Source: Apricaphanius iberus (Eukaryota > Chordata > Actinopteri > Cyprinodontiformes > Aphaniidae). From it: a DNA stretch of 64,000 bases. The DNA lies in assembly GCA_028564705.1 (NCBI GenBank), contig JAPXFQ010000337.1, forward strand, positions 248,001 to 312,000, read 5' to 3'. Both the position numbers and the translations under genes were made by a program. Shown one piece after another: positions 22,256 through 34,397 of the stretch (position 1 is the first letter of the stretch; each line of letters opens with the position of its first letter). Under the pieces are notes generated by a model. It was not told the origin of the DNA and did no database searches. It saw only the letters and a list, made by a program, of their open reading frames with translations.

Positions 22256-24394
22256 TCGAAATGCTTCTTGTTTGAACTATGTCCGACAACTACACAACGG
22301 AAAATTAATCACACGGGGAAAGAAAACGATGTTAAAAACGTGACGGCATGCTTGAGCTTGTTTAATGAGTTTGGTATCAAACTTGCGTACGACCAAATCA
22401 GGGTGTAAATGTTGCGTACACAAAAAATTCAAACTTTTCGGCATTTATCAATCTGGACGTGAGCGTACAATGCGCAAAAAATATACACCAAGTCAGGAGG
22501 TGGTGTAAATTTTACACCCATTTCTACCTTCATCGCAACACGCAAAAAACATGCATAAAATTCAAGATTTAGACAACATTAAACTTTCCCGTGCTGGAAA
22601 AATTATGCCTACACCTCTCACATTACAAATATGCAATTTCATGAAGTTATGTTTGGGTTATGTCATGATCGTCTTTCATATTAAATAAACAAGGGGCGCC
22701 TCGCACACCACAGGGCTCCAAATTGTAGACAATTTAAAAAGTTAGTGCCTTAATTGCTGCAGTTAGTGTGTGAGTCGTATTTTTTTTTCTTTCAATATTA
22801 CCCATGTTTTCAGCTGCCCAATATTTTTGGAACGGATGTGCGTGCTGATCCCCTTTCTTAAGATAGCCTGTCATTAAAAAAGGTGCAAAATGTCAAACTC
22901 TAAACTCTCCCACAAATTGTAGATTTCTCAATAGCAGCAGCATACAAAAAAATTGAAGAAAAAAAACAAACATTTCTCTCTCCCGTAATGTGGCTTAGAT
23001 AAAAATAAAAACCTAAATAGACCTAGTGGCAGTGAAACAGTTACGATGTAAACATTCTGTAACAGATATGAATATAAATGAATAAAGAGTAACTAGAAAT
23101 GTTCTATGTACAACATGATGTGCAATGTATGGTTGCAGCTTAGATGTTTTTATAAGATATGGTTTGTGCGCAAAATGCGCACAGCCGCGGCATCGTGTCA
23201 TTCCGGTCCCACTGCAGGTGCTATCCATACTGGGTGTTCTGGCCACCAGCTGTGTAATATAACAATGAATAACTGTATGTCATGCTTTAGGGGACAAAGG
23301 TTGTTGGAGCATCTAATAACCCTCTGTTCCAAGCGCACGCAAGATGCACCATTGAGATGGGTCTGCCTGTAACCTATTTCCTGCTAGTGAAGTTCCTCTT
23401 TTTAACAATCTTGGTCGTCTTTCATTCAGCCATGTCGCAAAAACAAGGCGCGGAAGAGGCGGTTGGTGAATATTTATAGGCGTGACTTTCATAAATACGC
23501 TCGTTTCATCCGTGACATTTATCAACAAGCGCAGGTCTTTACGCACAAATCTGGGCGGATCTGACAAGTTCATAAATCCCACGTTGGGTCTTGCGTATTT
23601 GGAATATACACCCAAAATATACGTTTTCTGCGCAAGTTTGATAAATGAGGCCCAATATGCCTATGTTTGTCTTGCACTGCTTGGACAAGCTCCCACCTGT
23701 TGGCTTTGGCAGTATAGACACCTCGGCCCTGCTCAGAAGAATAGAACAACTGAGCAGTGAAGTTTCTGGGATGCGGAGGATCATAGAAGGCCAGGCGGAT
23801 GTGAACGAGAATCTGACGGCAGCGACTATGGCTGTGAATCGCCGAGTGACGGCGATGGAGGAGAGCTACTCGGACCTGAGCGGCAGGACTTCTAGCTGGC
23901 CAACCGCTGCTGTAGTGGCCTTGCGGGAGATAGAGGCACCGAGGAGGGCACAGAGGAAGGCAGAACCTGCTCAGCAGGCAGAGACAAGGGTACCGCCTCC
24001 GGCTGCAGCGGAGAGCGGTCAGCCCCAGCCAAGTCGCCGTCATGGAGTCTTGTTGTGAGCAATGGACATAAAAAGCCGAAAATTAACGTTACACCCAAGA
24101 CACAACCCGTACCCACACGGGGTAAACGAGAGCAGAGGAAATGGAAAATTGGCCAATACGTCTGTGAGGTGTAGGAAGATAGAGTCGCATAGTAGCAGAT
24201 TCTGCTCTTTTCATGTCACTGCAGACTGTCAGAAAGTGGCTGAAATGTACAGTCCTCAAATCTGGCCAGCTGGGGTGTATGTAAGGAGGTATTTTGAACC
24301 CCGTGGACGCAGAGCCTTTGCTGGCAACATCCCTGTGGGGACAGATGAAATGATGAATTCAGGGCACAATGAAGCTGTGGCTACATCATCCTAA
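22256..24394 (+). pseudogene. LINE ORF1 remnant, split by a MITE
   Basis: The first piece reads KCFLFELCPTTTQRKI and ends in LSLFNEFG at about 22370. The second resumes at 23654 with MPMFVLHCLDKLPPVGFGSID, followed by a heptad-like segment around ALLRRIEQLSSEVSGM that suggests a coiled coil, as in RNA-binding ORF1 proteins of this LINE group. A TGA at 24056-24058 breaks the frame. The same frame continues to a TAA at 24392-24394 and includes FCSFHVTADCQKV and IWPAGVYVRRYFEP, resembling the end of an RRM-like domain. Part of the middle domain appears missing. The join between the two pieces is inferred. Confidence 0.55.
22366..23653. mobile_element. Harbinger-like MITE inserted in LINE ORF1
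   Basis: The right end, read inward, is GGGCCTCATTTATCAAAC followed by TTGCGC. The left end keeps TATCAAACTTGCG (22375-22387), but its outermost bases are altered. Both subterminal regions repeat 'atttatcaa' and GCGTA/GCGCAA motifs in opposite orientations. Length is about 1.29 kb and no transposase is seen. A shorter relative is at 60757-60965. The possible AAT flank on both sides is weak support for a 3-bp duplication. Confidence 0.5.
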
Positions 24395-26556
24395 ATTATG
24401 ATGCGAGTTGTTTCTTATAACTGTCATGGGTTGCGCGTTGGTAACAGCGCATGGGACAGAGCCCGACGTGTCGTGGTGGATAAACTTCTTCAGAATTGTG
24501 ACATTATGTGTTTACAGGAGACATTCCTTACTTAACAGGATTTGGGGGGGGTTGAACTCTGTTCATGATGACTTTCACGGTGCTGGAGAGTGAACCACAG
24601 ATTTATCCCAGGGCATGATCAGAGGGAGAATCCCTGGGGGCGTGGCTATCCTGTGGCATAAAAAGCTTGACTCAGTGACTAGTGTTTTCCGACTGGAAAC
24701 TGATTGGTGCATTGGGGTTCAAATCAGGATGAATAACAGAGTTTATTATTTTGAACATCTATACACCGTATGAGGGTAGGCATAATGATGATGAATATGT
24801 CAATAGTCTGGCATTTATTAACTCTTTTATTGCTGATAATTGCTGCATGACCATTTATGTTATGGGAGATGTGAATGCTGATATTTCTGATAATGCTTCC
24901 TTCTTTGCCAAGCATATGATCAGGATGTGTGAAGACAATAACCTGGTACTATCTAGTCAGGTACTTCTACCTGCGGACAGCTTCACCTACTAGAGTGAAG
25001 CCCATAGCACAACTAGCTGGCTTGATCATCTAATATGTACAGCAGATGCTCATGCAACACTTCGGCCTATGAAAGTACTGTATGAGGCTAACACAACTGA
25101 CCATTGCCCTGTTGAGATCACGCTTGACACTGGCACACTCCCTGAGATAATGAGGAAGGAAAATAGCGCAAGTGAGGCTAAGATAGACTGGACTAAACTC
25201 TCCTCAGAGGAGTTATTATGTTATTGTGGGAGATCAGATGCGCTTTTGAGCAAAATAAATTTACCTATGCATGCCATCCTATGCTCCAATGTTAACTGTA
25301 ATGACACCTTTCATTGTGACAAACTCTGTGAAATGTACAATTGTATTGTGTCTGCTTTAATAGAGGCTAGCAGGCCTCTAATCCCTTGTATCAATAAAGC
25401 TAATAAAAGCATCAAGCCTGGGTGGAACAAGTATGTAGCTGGCCCCCACGCAGAGGCCAAGGCGGCCCATAAGGCCCGGGTTATTGCTGGTAGACCTAGA
25501 CAGGGGCCAGTACTAGAGCATAAAAAGATAATGAGTACCAGATACAAATATGCAGTGCGCTTTGTTAGCAAGCATGAGCAAGCCTTGAGAGCTGACTCTA
25601 TGGCTGGAAAACTGCTTGACGGCAATGTCACTGGCTTCTGGAAAGAAGTTAAAAATATAAATAGGGTTAAAGCAGCATTGCCATGCAACATTGAGGGTGT
25701 ATCTGGAGGAGTAAATATAACGGAACTATAGAGGCAGCATTATGCTGCTCTGTTCAATTGTGTCAGAAGCGAGCCCTACCGTACAGGCAACATAGAGGAG
25801 GAAGTGATACACATTAGCCCCTATGAGATTTCCCAAGCCATAAGGCAACTAGCTGACAACAAAGCATGTGGTATGGATAATATTACTGCAGAGCACCTGA
25901 AGCTAGCCAGCCCTAGGGTTGCTGTGCTTCTTTCCATCTGCCTTACAGGGTTGGTAATGCATGGCATCCTGCCAGATGCTATGCTGACAGTTATTCTGGT
26001 ACCAGTTATCAAAGACAAGGCTGGCAAGGTAGGGAATATGGACAACTATCGACCCATCGCCCTAGCCAGCATACCGTCTAAAATGCTAGAAAGTGTTATA
26101 TTAGACAGAGTCGGGGATACTATTTGCACCACAGACAACCAATTTGGTTTTAAAAGCAAGCACAGTACTGATTTATGCTTTAAAAGAAACAGTAGAAAAG
26201 TGCAGGGAGCAGGGCTCAACAATGTTGGTAGGCTTTATTGATGCCTCTAAGGCGTTTGACAGAGTCAACCATCACAAGCTGTTCACCAAACTGAAGCATA
26301 GGGGTGTTCCGAGTACCATCATATGAATCCTGGCATATTGGCACGACAGACAAACCATGCAGGTAAAGTGGGGGAGCATCATATCCTCTCCATTAAGGGT
26401 TGGCAATGGGGTACGGCAGGGTGGGCTGCTATCCCCAGGCCTATTTAGTTTGTACATGGACGACCTGTCAAAGCAGTTTAGAGATTGTAGAACGGGGTGA
26501 ATAATGGGTAACACCTTAATTAACCACTTCATGTACGCTGATGATTTGGCCATTAT

Positions 26557-26946
26557 ATCTCCCAGTAGGGCTGCACGGTGGCGCAGTGGTTAGCGCTGTT
26601 GCCTTGCAGCAAGAAGGTCGTGGGTTCGTATCCCGGTCCAGGGTCTTTCTGCATGGAGTTTGCATGTTCTCCCCGTGCATGCGTGGGTTCTCTCCGGGTA
26701 CTCCGGCTTCCTCCCACAGTCCAAAAACATGCATGATAGGTGAATTGATCATTCTAAATTGTCCGTAGGAATGTGAGTGTGAATGGTTGTCTGTCTCTCT
26801 GTGTTGGCCCTGCAACAGACTGGCGTCCTGTTCAGGGTGTACCCTGCCTAACGCCTGATAATTGCTGGGATAGGCTCCAGCTGCCCCGTGACCCTGAATT
26901 GGATAAGCGGTTAAGAAGATGGATGGATGGATGGATCTCCCAGTAG
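26557..26946. repeat. 12-bp target-site duplication around the SINE
   Basis: ATCTCCCAGTAG occurs at 26557-26568 and again, perfectly, at 26935-26946. Insert plus one duplicate is 378 bp (126 codons), so the downstream LINE frame is unchanged, although the SINE itself contributes a stop. Confidence 0.95.
26569..26934 (+). mobile_element. Full-length tRNA-derived SINE
   Basis: An internal RNA polymerase III promoter is visible: A box TGGCGCAGTGG (26579-26589) and B box GGTTCGTATCC (26623-26633), spaced as in a tRNA gene. The body carries 'tttgcatgttctccccgtg' and 'tcctcccacagtccaaaaa' and ends in 'gatggatggatgg'. This is the best preserved of five copies here (others at 5322, 8527, 53072 and 60216). 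It lies 23 bp after the YADD codons of the LINE. Confidence 0.85.
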
Positions 26947-27772
26947 TGCAGAGTTCCATAAGCTCCTCAAAATATGCTCAGAATATGGATTTAAGTTTGA
27001 CATCAAGTACAATGCGAAAAAGAGTATGATAATGATATGTAGGACTAAGTCCTACATAAGTCCTACACATCAACATCTTAATTTCCCAGGCTTCTATTTA
27101 TCCGGGCAAACCCTGTCTGTGTGCACCAACGCAAAATATCTAGGTCACATCATCACTGATAAGATGGAGGATGACGCTGACATGCTTAGACAGAGAAGAA
27201 TGCTATATGCCCAAGCTAATACGTTAATGAGAAAATTTTACTACTGTTCTGGTGAAGTGAAGGTGAACTGGTTTAGAGCTTACTGCACCCCTTCGTACAC
27301 GGTCCCCCTGTGGGTGACGTATAAGAAAGAGAGCTTGCGCAAACTCCAGGTTGCATACAATGACTGCCTTAGAATCCTGCTCAAGAAACCCAGGGGTAGT
27401 AGTGCCAGCAAGCTTTTTTGTGATCTAGGCATAAACACCTTCCAGGCCACCCTGAGAAGACTGATGTTCAAGTTTGTATGTAGATTGCAAGGTTCCCAGA
27501 ACAATCTTATTGAACAGTTGACCAATCCAAGATGTAGTTCTGTTAGATACCAGTCCTATATGTGGAAACACTGGTATCTGTGCCTTTCATAGTATGTGTG
27601 TAATGCACTTTTAAATTGCAACTTTTAAAATATTTATTAGATGCCTTTTTACTGAATATTACAAATTTTTTTTAATAATGCCCTCTGTACTGTATTATAT
27701 GTTATATGTAATGTATGTGGTTGTATGTCTGTTTGGACGTTTGAGTCTGCAATAAAGTTCAATAATAATGTA

Positions 27773-27819
27773 ATACAATTCTTAAAATGTGTAATTCATT
27801 TAGAGATCCAGACTATCAC
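27773..27819. repeat. Isolated end of the 9109-9678 MITE family
   Basis: The segment 'aatacaattcttaaaatg' to 'gatccagactatcact' matches the right end of the MITE at 9630-9678 and is followed by TTAA. It abuts the LINE 3' tail, and no left half was found. Confidence 0.5.
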
Positions 27820-29574
27820 TTTAAAATATACAGAACTGTAAGTTGCATATAGGTAAATTTAGAACATGGTTTTGTTTAACATTTTAAAGAAAATTAACTG
27901 ATTAAATATTGAAAAATGATCACAACTAATATTCTAAGCCTCTGAGTCCTCTAAAAAACATTTCATCAATTTAAATTAGGAAAAATCATCAATTTAAATT
28001 GTCTAAACTAGTCAGATAGCTAAATTTAATTAAACCATGGTCCAGGATTTTTAAATAACTTTTTTTAATTGAATGGTGACCACATTTTAATTAATATCGA
28101 AAGTGTACTTTTTCTCATTTTTTCAATTATGACCTTTCTGTTGCTGCATGCCTGAACAGAAAACCTCTCAGGGGCTTCCCAGTACCTCAGCACTCTTCAT
28201 CCTTATTGCTATTCTCTTCCACACACTTTAGAGGTGAAGAAGAGCATCGGGCTGCAGTTTGTCAGGGAGCATGTGAACCTTGGACCATGAGGTCAGGTCA
28301 GTCAGTGTGTGCCAAACTCTGGAACAGGCAGGTTTGTTTGTGAGCTTGGGAGTGTCAGGCGCTGTTTGCATTTTGATCGAGAGTTTGCCTTCACTTTTTC
28401 CGCTCCTAACTCCTTGACTTGTTTCCCAGCTGCGGTCAGGTGGAGTTTGAAAAAAAAGAGAAGTCAGGTAGGGAGCAAGGAGTACCGACTGGGGCAGAAT
28501 GAGAAGGGACATAGGAGGGGGGTAAGAAAGCTGGCTAAAGGGAGCTTTCAATCAGTGAGCTTGGCAGATGCCTCTCAGCAGAGGAATGCCAGGTCACTGC
28601 TCCTTTCTTTGTTCTGTGAAGTTTTTCCTCTTAGTAGGAACTCTGTTGAACTCTCTGGACCACTATCAGATTGTAAAGTTGGCCCTAGTGCTGTAGTGGA
28701 GGGGCATGAAGGGGATAGAGGCTGGGTGACAAAGGGGCCAAGTGGATCTTGCCAGGGCTGGGTTCAGTTCAGACGTCTGTAACAAGAAACAGAAATTGCC
28801 ACAGATTTACTGGAATTCCCTGCCAAGGCTGACAAGTCAGTTCTGTTTAAAGCATGATGTAAACAAACAGAAGCACAGAAAGGCTTATTTTACATTTCAC
28901 CATAGGTGATTATTTTTTTACTTTCTCTTTTAAAGCTTTCTGGTGCAGCAATAAGGTCAAAGTTACATTTTAGGTATTTTATCAGTAAATAAACAACAAA
29001 CACATTCAGACCTGTAGTAATATGTACCTCTATTTGTTTATAAAAAAAAATTATATATCAGATGACACAAACAATGAGCAACGATGGAGATCACTGATCT
29101 TTTTTGTCTGTTTCTTGCATTTGGGTCTTCTAAAATCTAATTTGTGTTGGCTTTTTTGACAAGTAGATTTCCTCAATAGTTTAGCTCTGTTAGTCCAGTG
29201 TTGGTGGCTCAGCGTGGCTCCATTTCAATTTTATTGCTTTCTAACAGGCCTTTCTTGGAAATTTAGCCAATATCTGTTTTCCTCTCAACATATTTCTCTA
29301 AAAAATTAGCAAAGTACTGCACAGATATTTTTTTTCTCTTTTCCTTTAGATTTTATCTTCGGACATGTGCACAAACATTCGAATGCATCATAAAATACCT
29401 AAAATGTTTTTTCTTGTTTGTTTGTTTTGGGTTTTTTTCAATTAATTTGAAATGTGAAATGTATATATAATATTGATTTATTTGATGTATTTCAAACTTT
29501 TTATTCGGTCAGTTTTGACCAAAAGGGCTTACAGCTAATGAAATCCCCAAAATCAGTTTATCTGAAACTTACAT
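27820..29574. other. Non-coding stretch, one GC-richer patch
   Basis: 28230-28780 is GC-richer than its surroundings and open in two opposing frames. The 157-codon plus frame begins at GTG with no ATG, so I do not call a gene. The remainder is featureless. Confidence 0.45.
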
Positions 29575-29700
29575 TAAAGTTACAGTGTGTATGTTTTTAG
29601 TTGTTTAATTTCAAACTCCCTGTATCTCATTTGCAAATGTATCCCTTTGTCATTAATATTTATATACAGTCCCTTTTTCAAAGTCCTTTATAGTACTACT
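29575..29700. repeat. Possible single end of the 19231-type MITE
   Basis: 'ttaaagttacagtgtgta' resembles the end 'ttaaagtgacagtgtgta' of the MITE at 19227. No partner end found. Confidence 0.3.
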
Positions 29701-32700
29701 ACTCCCCAGTCTTAGAAAACTTCAGTAAATGAAGTGTGCATTTGTTTGGCTGTGCTGGCAAAATAAATTTGTACCATTCATGGATTGTGCTTAGAGGCCA
29801 TTCCTCCACAAATGGCCCACTGGCAATGCCTTGGGCAGCCATGATATATGGGGTATTGTCAGGAGGAAGATGAGAGACACCAAAACCACCAATGCCTATG
29901 AGCCGAAGGCTGTTATTAAAGCAACCTATGTCTCCTCAGCAACGCCACAGGCTGATCACCTCCATGCCACTGCTACAGTTATACAATAATTATTCATGCA
30001 AAAAGAGCCCATACCAAGTAATGAATGCAGGTAGGCCTATTATACAGCACATTGACATAAATTTCAACAGGATGACACTTCTGTATAATAAAATTATTTG
30101 TGTTATTAGTGTTTTTAGTAATATTCTATTTTTTGTGATGACTTTTTAATTTTTAGTTGTAAGCCATATGTTTACAAAGAATGGCTCAAATACGCTCTGT
30201 GTAAATTATTTTATATAGAACAAATTTACTTTAATTAAATTGAATTGAATTATTTAAATACGTTAACTTCTCAATTGTTTTATAATGTATTGACATGCTT
30301 GTACATGCCTATGCTTGACATTAACGGTCCCACATTTTCTGCTGCATAAAGGGCTGTAGTTAAAAGATTTTTCACTTCATTTGCGGGGTTATTAAAAGCA
30401 CAAACTATTTTTTTGTTTGAGTTTAAATATTAAATATTCACTGACAATGCATCATAAAATGTTATGAATCCTTTTGATTTCTATTTTATACTTGATAAAT
30501 TTAATGCTAAAGGAAACTCATATGGACTGATATCAACTAATATAAGATTTTTAGCACATTAACTCACTTTCTCCTCATTGAAGACAATTGTTTGGATTTC
30601 TTTATTGTAGCAATTTCTTGACTCTTAAATCTAAAGTATTTGTGATTTTCCATGCCAAGTTTTTTTCTGTTTTCCTGACAACTTCTCATTGTTGCATTTT
30701 TATACAGTTTTCCATGCTCTGACTACTTTTATTACCCTGTGTATTTATAAACACTAAATCTAAATGTACTGAAGCACTTTATCCAGATCAGTGTTTCTAT
30801 TTCTTATTCTGTTTTTACCTATTCTATCCCATATTTTTAAGGTAAAATATATGATAGTCTAAACTATTGTTCTTGATCTTTGATCAATTTTAAATTGTAG
30901 TAACATCTTGACTTATCTTAATTTCTTTTCATTTAGCTTCAAAGTTTAGTTTACACTTGCGATAGATGTATATCTTTTCTGTAGATATATATAGTATTCT
31001 TCTTTTCTAAGGATCAGCCTTATTGATTTTAATTTAAAAGATTTTTTCCCCTTTCAAATAAATCAAGCTGTTTTGGTTCCTATATTTCAATCTACCTGTT
31101 GCTTTTTCTTTCAATTTAATCAAGTATATCATATTACTATCAAGATAAATAGTCATAATTACATCAGAGTCTTTCTGTTTGTGCATGTATAGAATACCCA
31201 GCGGCTGGACGACATAAAAAAATCCTCTTCAAGTAGATAAAAAAAAGCTTTTGCTTGAGGACTTAAAGTTGGTCTCTTAAAGCACACTGAACTCCAGGAA
31301 CTTCTCAACCGAGACAGACTAACAGCCGGCTAAGACTGTCAAGTATGGCCATGATTCAAGGAGCAGAAGAAGGAGATGAAATAAGAGACAAAGAGAGAGA
31401 GACAGGGAGGTGAAGTACAGAGAGAAGGTAGAGGGTTTTAAAGGCAGATAAGGAGAAATCAGCAGTAAAACCACAGACGGGTGAAAATAGGGGAAAAAGA
31501 TGGTGCAAGAAAGACAAACAGCAGAGGAATGGAGGAGGAAATAAAGAATGTTCAACAGAGAAGGAGTGACTAAGATAATGATGAGTCTGAGACACAGAAA
31601 CAATGAACACACACTCAGCACATCATGGGTCCCAAACCATCTAAATTGAGTACAAATAAAGAAGTGCAGCAGTGTTTGGCAATCTCTCAATTGCCATGCA
31701 GTGAGCGTATAAGACAGGATGATTGAGTAGTTTTTGGACTAACAACCCTCTGTCTTCAGATGAGCCAATCCTCCATCCTTCATTCCCCCCTCAAAGACAG
31801 CCAGCTATTGGAGCCGTTATGAGCGATGATGTTAATTATGCATCTGACTATTTTTACACCGTGAAACAAGGGCAGATAGGATCATTACAGAAGCTCCGAA
31901 TGCAGACAGGTTGGCAGGTAGATGGTGTGAGTTGAAAGTAGAGCGGACAGATGGCCATGTGAGACTGTGATTACCAGAGGATGAGAGATGATTGCAGCAC
32001 AACTAGACACTGTCATTAATCAAGGAATGATCAATACCCGCATCCTAATGGTGGACTTGACATACAGGTAATATTTTGAGTCTAAATGTGATTGGGTTTT
32101 AGTGTCACCTTTTATAGTGAATTTACCAAAGACATTGCAGAAACTTGCAAACTACATAAATATTTATAATTCTCAGTTTGATAAGTTGCATGAAATAACT
32201 TTGTTGTTTTGTTTTTTTCAGACTGGAAAATAATCTGCTAATATTATTGGTATTAAACTTAGGGGGTGGTGGTGGTGGGGGGTGGCTTTCTTTTCAAAAA
32301 GTTCTAGTGATCATCTCTAAGCTATATCTGTTACCTGTCACTGAGCATGCACTTGTCCCATTTTCATGGATATTGTACCGACAACGTGGACTAACATTGT
32401 GACATTTAATTTATATCCTAGGGATAATTTCAAGACCCCCCTTGGTCTTCACTAGCCAACAATGGTTTCTTGACCCCTTTATTGGGAGCTAGTTGGGTTA
32501 AGCAATTGCACTTACTGTTTACTGTCTTATCAGCTGAATGTCAATCTTCTGGTGTTCCTCAAGATCTCTCCTTGGTCATGACATAATCCCAATATTTCCA
32601 TTTATATATTTTGTATTTAAACCATTTGTAACATCTGCTCTTGAAAATGTAAATTTTAGGTTAAGAAAGGTTAAGAAAAATTATATCACTATTAACAAGT

Positions 32701-34144
32701 ACTTAGTACTATTTTTTGTTGTTGTTTTGTTTTCCAGTTAGACTCAAAATTATTCATGCCTGTGGCCGAATTAGAGTTTAAATAATTTTCACTCAACTAA
32801 AAAGTTTGTTTCTGATTGGAAAAGAGACTTGACTAAAAGACAATAGTACAATATAAAATGGGCATCGTACGGAAAAACAATTATCATTTTATTCACACTT
32901 TAACACATTATGTATGTAAAACATTATGTATGCCATTGTTCATAGTCAATCAAAGGCCTTTATTGGCATTACTGAATTTAAATACTAATTTCTTACAACC
33001 CGTTTGCATGTATCAACTGATTTTGCTGATCATCTTTTGAGCTTCACTCTTAATTGGGAAAGCCTTTTTGTCATCACATATTATTTATTTGATTTATCAG
33101 ACTCTGACTGGGCGTCTCCATAACATTATCACAAGTCAGAAACAAGAAGATCAAATAAATGATTATTTTAAAATATTCCAGGGGTAAGAATAGTATTTAG
33201 TCTAACAGTATCTATATCATAAATAAAACAAAGTAGCATTTGTCTTTGTTCTTCCTGCAGACATTAGTAAATCAAACAACACTTAGGCAAGAAGCAGCGC
33301 CTGTCACAGCTCGAGATGCAAAATCAGCAGAGGGACTTGCTTGATAATCCTGTCACACTATGACATATCTGCTTTTCATTTCAAAGGAATAATAAGACGT
33401 TATCCTATAGAAATATAACACTCCATCAAAACTATACTACTCATTTTGACAGTGTAGTATACACAGATTGAACACTAAATAAGCCAATCTGACATGGATT
33501 TTGTTTACAAAATTTTTTTATAATCTCTGCAGCAGTGAGTGCAACAGATCTCATGGTACAGGTATGCTGCACATTTGTACCACAGCTACAGTAAAACGAA
33601 AAAGCAACTTAGCTATTACAGCAAGAACTGTGATTATATTTAATTAATCTCATACTACAGTATGCAGATGCATCACTCGTATGAAATGCTGGAGGTTTGA
33701 AACTGAAAGTGAAATGGGCATTATAACTTTCTGTCTTAACAATATAGATAATGATAATTTGACACCTTAGGGGCACGGAGAACATTGACATTTCATTGCC
33801 AGGTTCTCTGTAAATCTATTAATATGTAGAAATTACCAAAAAAATTTAAAGAAGACAGCGATGTTATAGAAAAAGTAACATTCCTTGTCTTAATGCAATA
33901 TAACACTGTACATTTTGCACCATTGATCCTTATAAATATGCAGTATCGAGAACAGTAGCAAACAAAAGCAACCCACATACTACAAAGTGGTGGTGCTGGT
34001 CATAACCGGATTTATTCCAAAACTTTCCATGATAACACACCATAAAATGTGGCTTAGTTTGAAGTTACAGATGTCCACCATCTCCGGACATAAAATAGTA
34101 ATTAAATTAGTGGTCAAATCTGCGGCTGTAGATTGTTATATTAT
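29701..34144. other. Non-coding stretch, no gene seen
   Basis: A strongly AT-rich region. 31340-31600 is purine-rich on the plus strand, which creates long but low-complexity minus frames. A G-rich run (GGGGGTGGTGGTGGTGGGG) is at 32262-32282. No element recognised. Confidence 0.5.
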
Positions 34145-34397
34145 TGTAATAACTTGGGGAAGGCTTCTCAGTCGAGTGGTAACTGAACTGCTCATTTATT
34201 GAACGTGCACATCTACAGAACAGTCCACCGGAACACACGTCACCAAAGAAAAAAGGGAAACACACACATGAACACATGCTGGCCCCGCCCACCCAGCTCT
34301 ACCAACCACCAGCCCGTATCCTTACTGACATGACCTGTGATCCAGTGATTGACAGGAAAGGAAGACAGGCCAACTATGTTAACTCTGAATCGTTACA
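34145..34397 (-). mobile_element. Solo-LTR-like block
   Basis: Read on the minus strand the 253-bp block begins TGTAACGATTCAG and ends AAGTTATTACA, the TG...CA ends of an LTR, with outermost TGTAA/TTACA complementary. A CAATAAATGAGC polyadenylation-like signal lies about 50 bp before the end. The flanking 4-mers TTAT and GTAT match at 3 of 4. No primer-binding site or internal retroelement sequence follows on either side, so if real it is a recombined solo LTR. It could also be chance. Confidence 0.4.

Larger units (their letters stand above)
24398..27592 (+). pseudogene. LINE ORF2: endonuclease and reverse transcriptase, heavily mutated
   Basis: It starts ATGATGCGA, 3 bp after the ORF1 stop and in the same frame. 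Endonuclease motifs: MRVVSYNCHGLRVG, IMCLQETFLT, IYVMGDVNAD and TTDHCPVEI. Reverse-transcriptase motifs: YRPIALASIPSKMLE, FIDASKAFDRVNH, GVRQGGLLSPGLFSLYMDD and FMYADDLAII (catalytic YADD at 26534-26545). Lesions in order: TAA 24533; an extra G in the run 24544-24551; TGA 24591; an extra T near 24747; TAG 24991; TAG 25729; a frameshift near 26168; TGA 26324; TGA 26498; then the SINE at 26569. After the SINE the frame continues to TAG at 27592 with KYLGHIITDKMEDD and RAYCTPSYTVPLW. No product is possible; the reading order shows it was once a complete ORF2. Confidence 0.8.
22190..27770 (+). mobile_element. Decayed two-ORF LINE (jockey superfamily, clade unassigned), split twice
   Basis: ORF1 pieces at 22256-22368 and 23654-24394 and ORF2 at 24398-27592 are followed by a short 3' tail ending in AATAAAGTTC and (AATA/AAT) repeats at 27751-27770. 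A Harbinger-like MITE and a SINE interrupt it. Subtracting these leaves a LINE of about 3.9 kb. The 5' border against the Tc1 remnant near 22180 is not sharp. The protein type (ORF1 with coiled coil, endonuclease plus reverse transcriptase in ORF2, SLYMDDL and FMYADDL motifs) resembles elements in fish and marine invertebrates. Confidence 0.75.

Noticed and set aside
25311..25691. 126-codon minus frame in the LINE
   Set aside because: Antisense to the endonuclease/RT linker of the LINE ORF2.
28309..28782. 157-codon plus frame
   Set aside because: Begins at GTG with no ATG inside, low similarity to any family I know, and a 107-codon frame overlaps on the other strand.
31319..31690. 123-codon minus frame
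   Set aside because: Leu/Ser/Phe-rich product of a purine-rich plus strand; low complexity.
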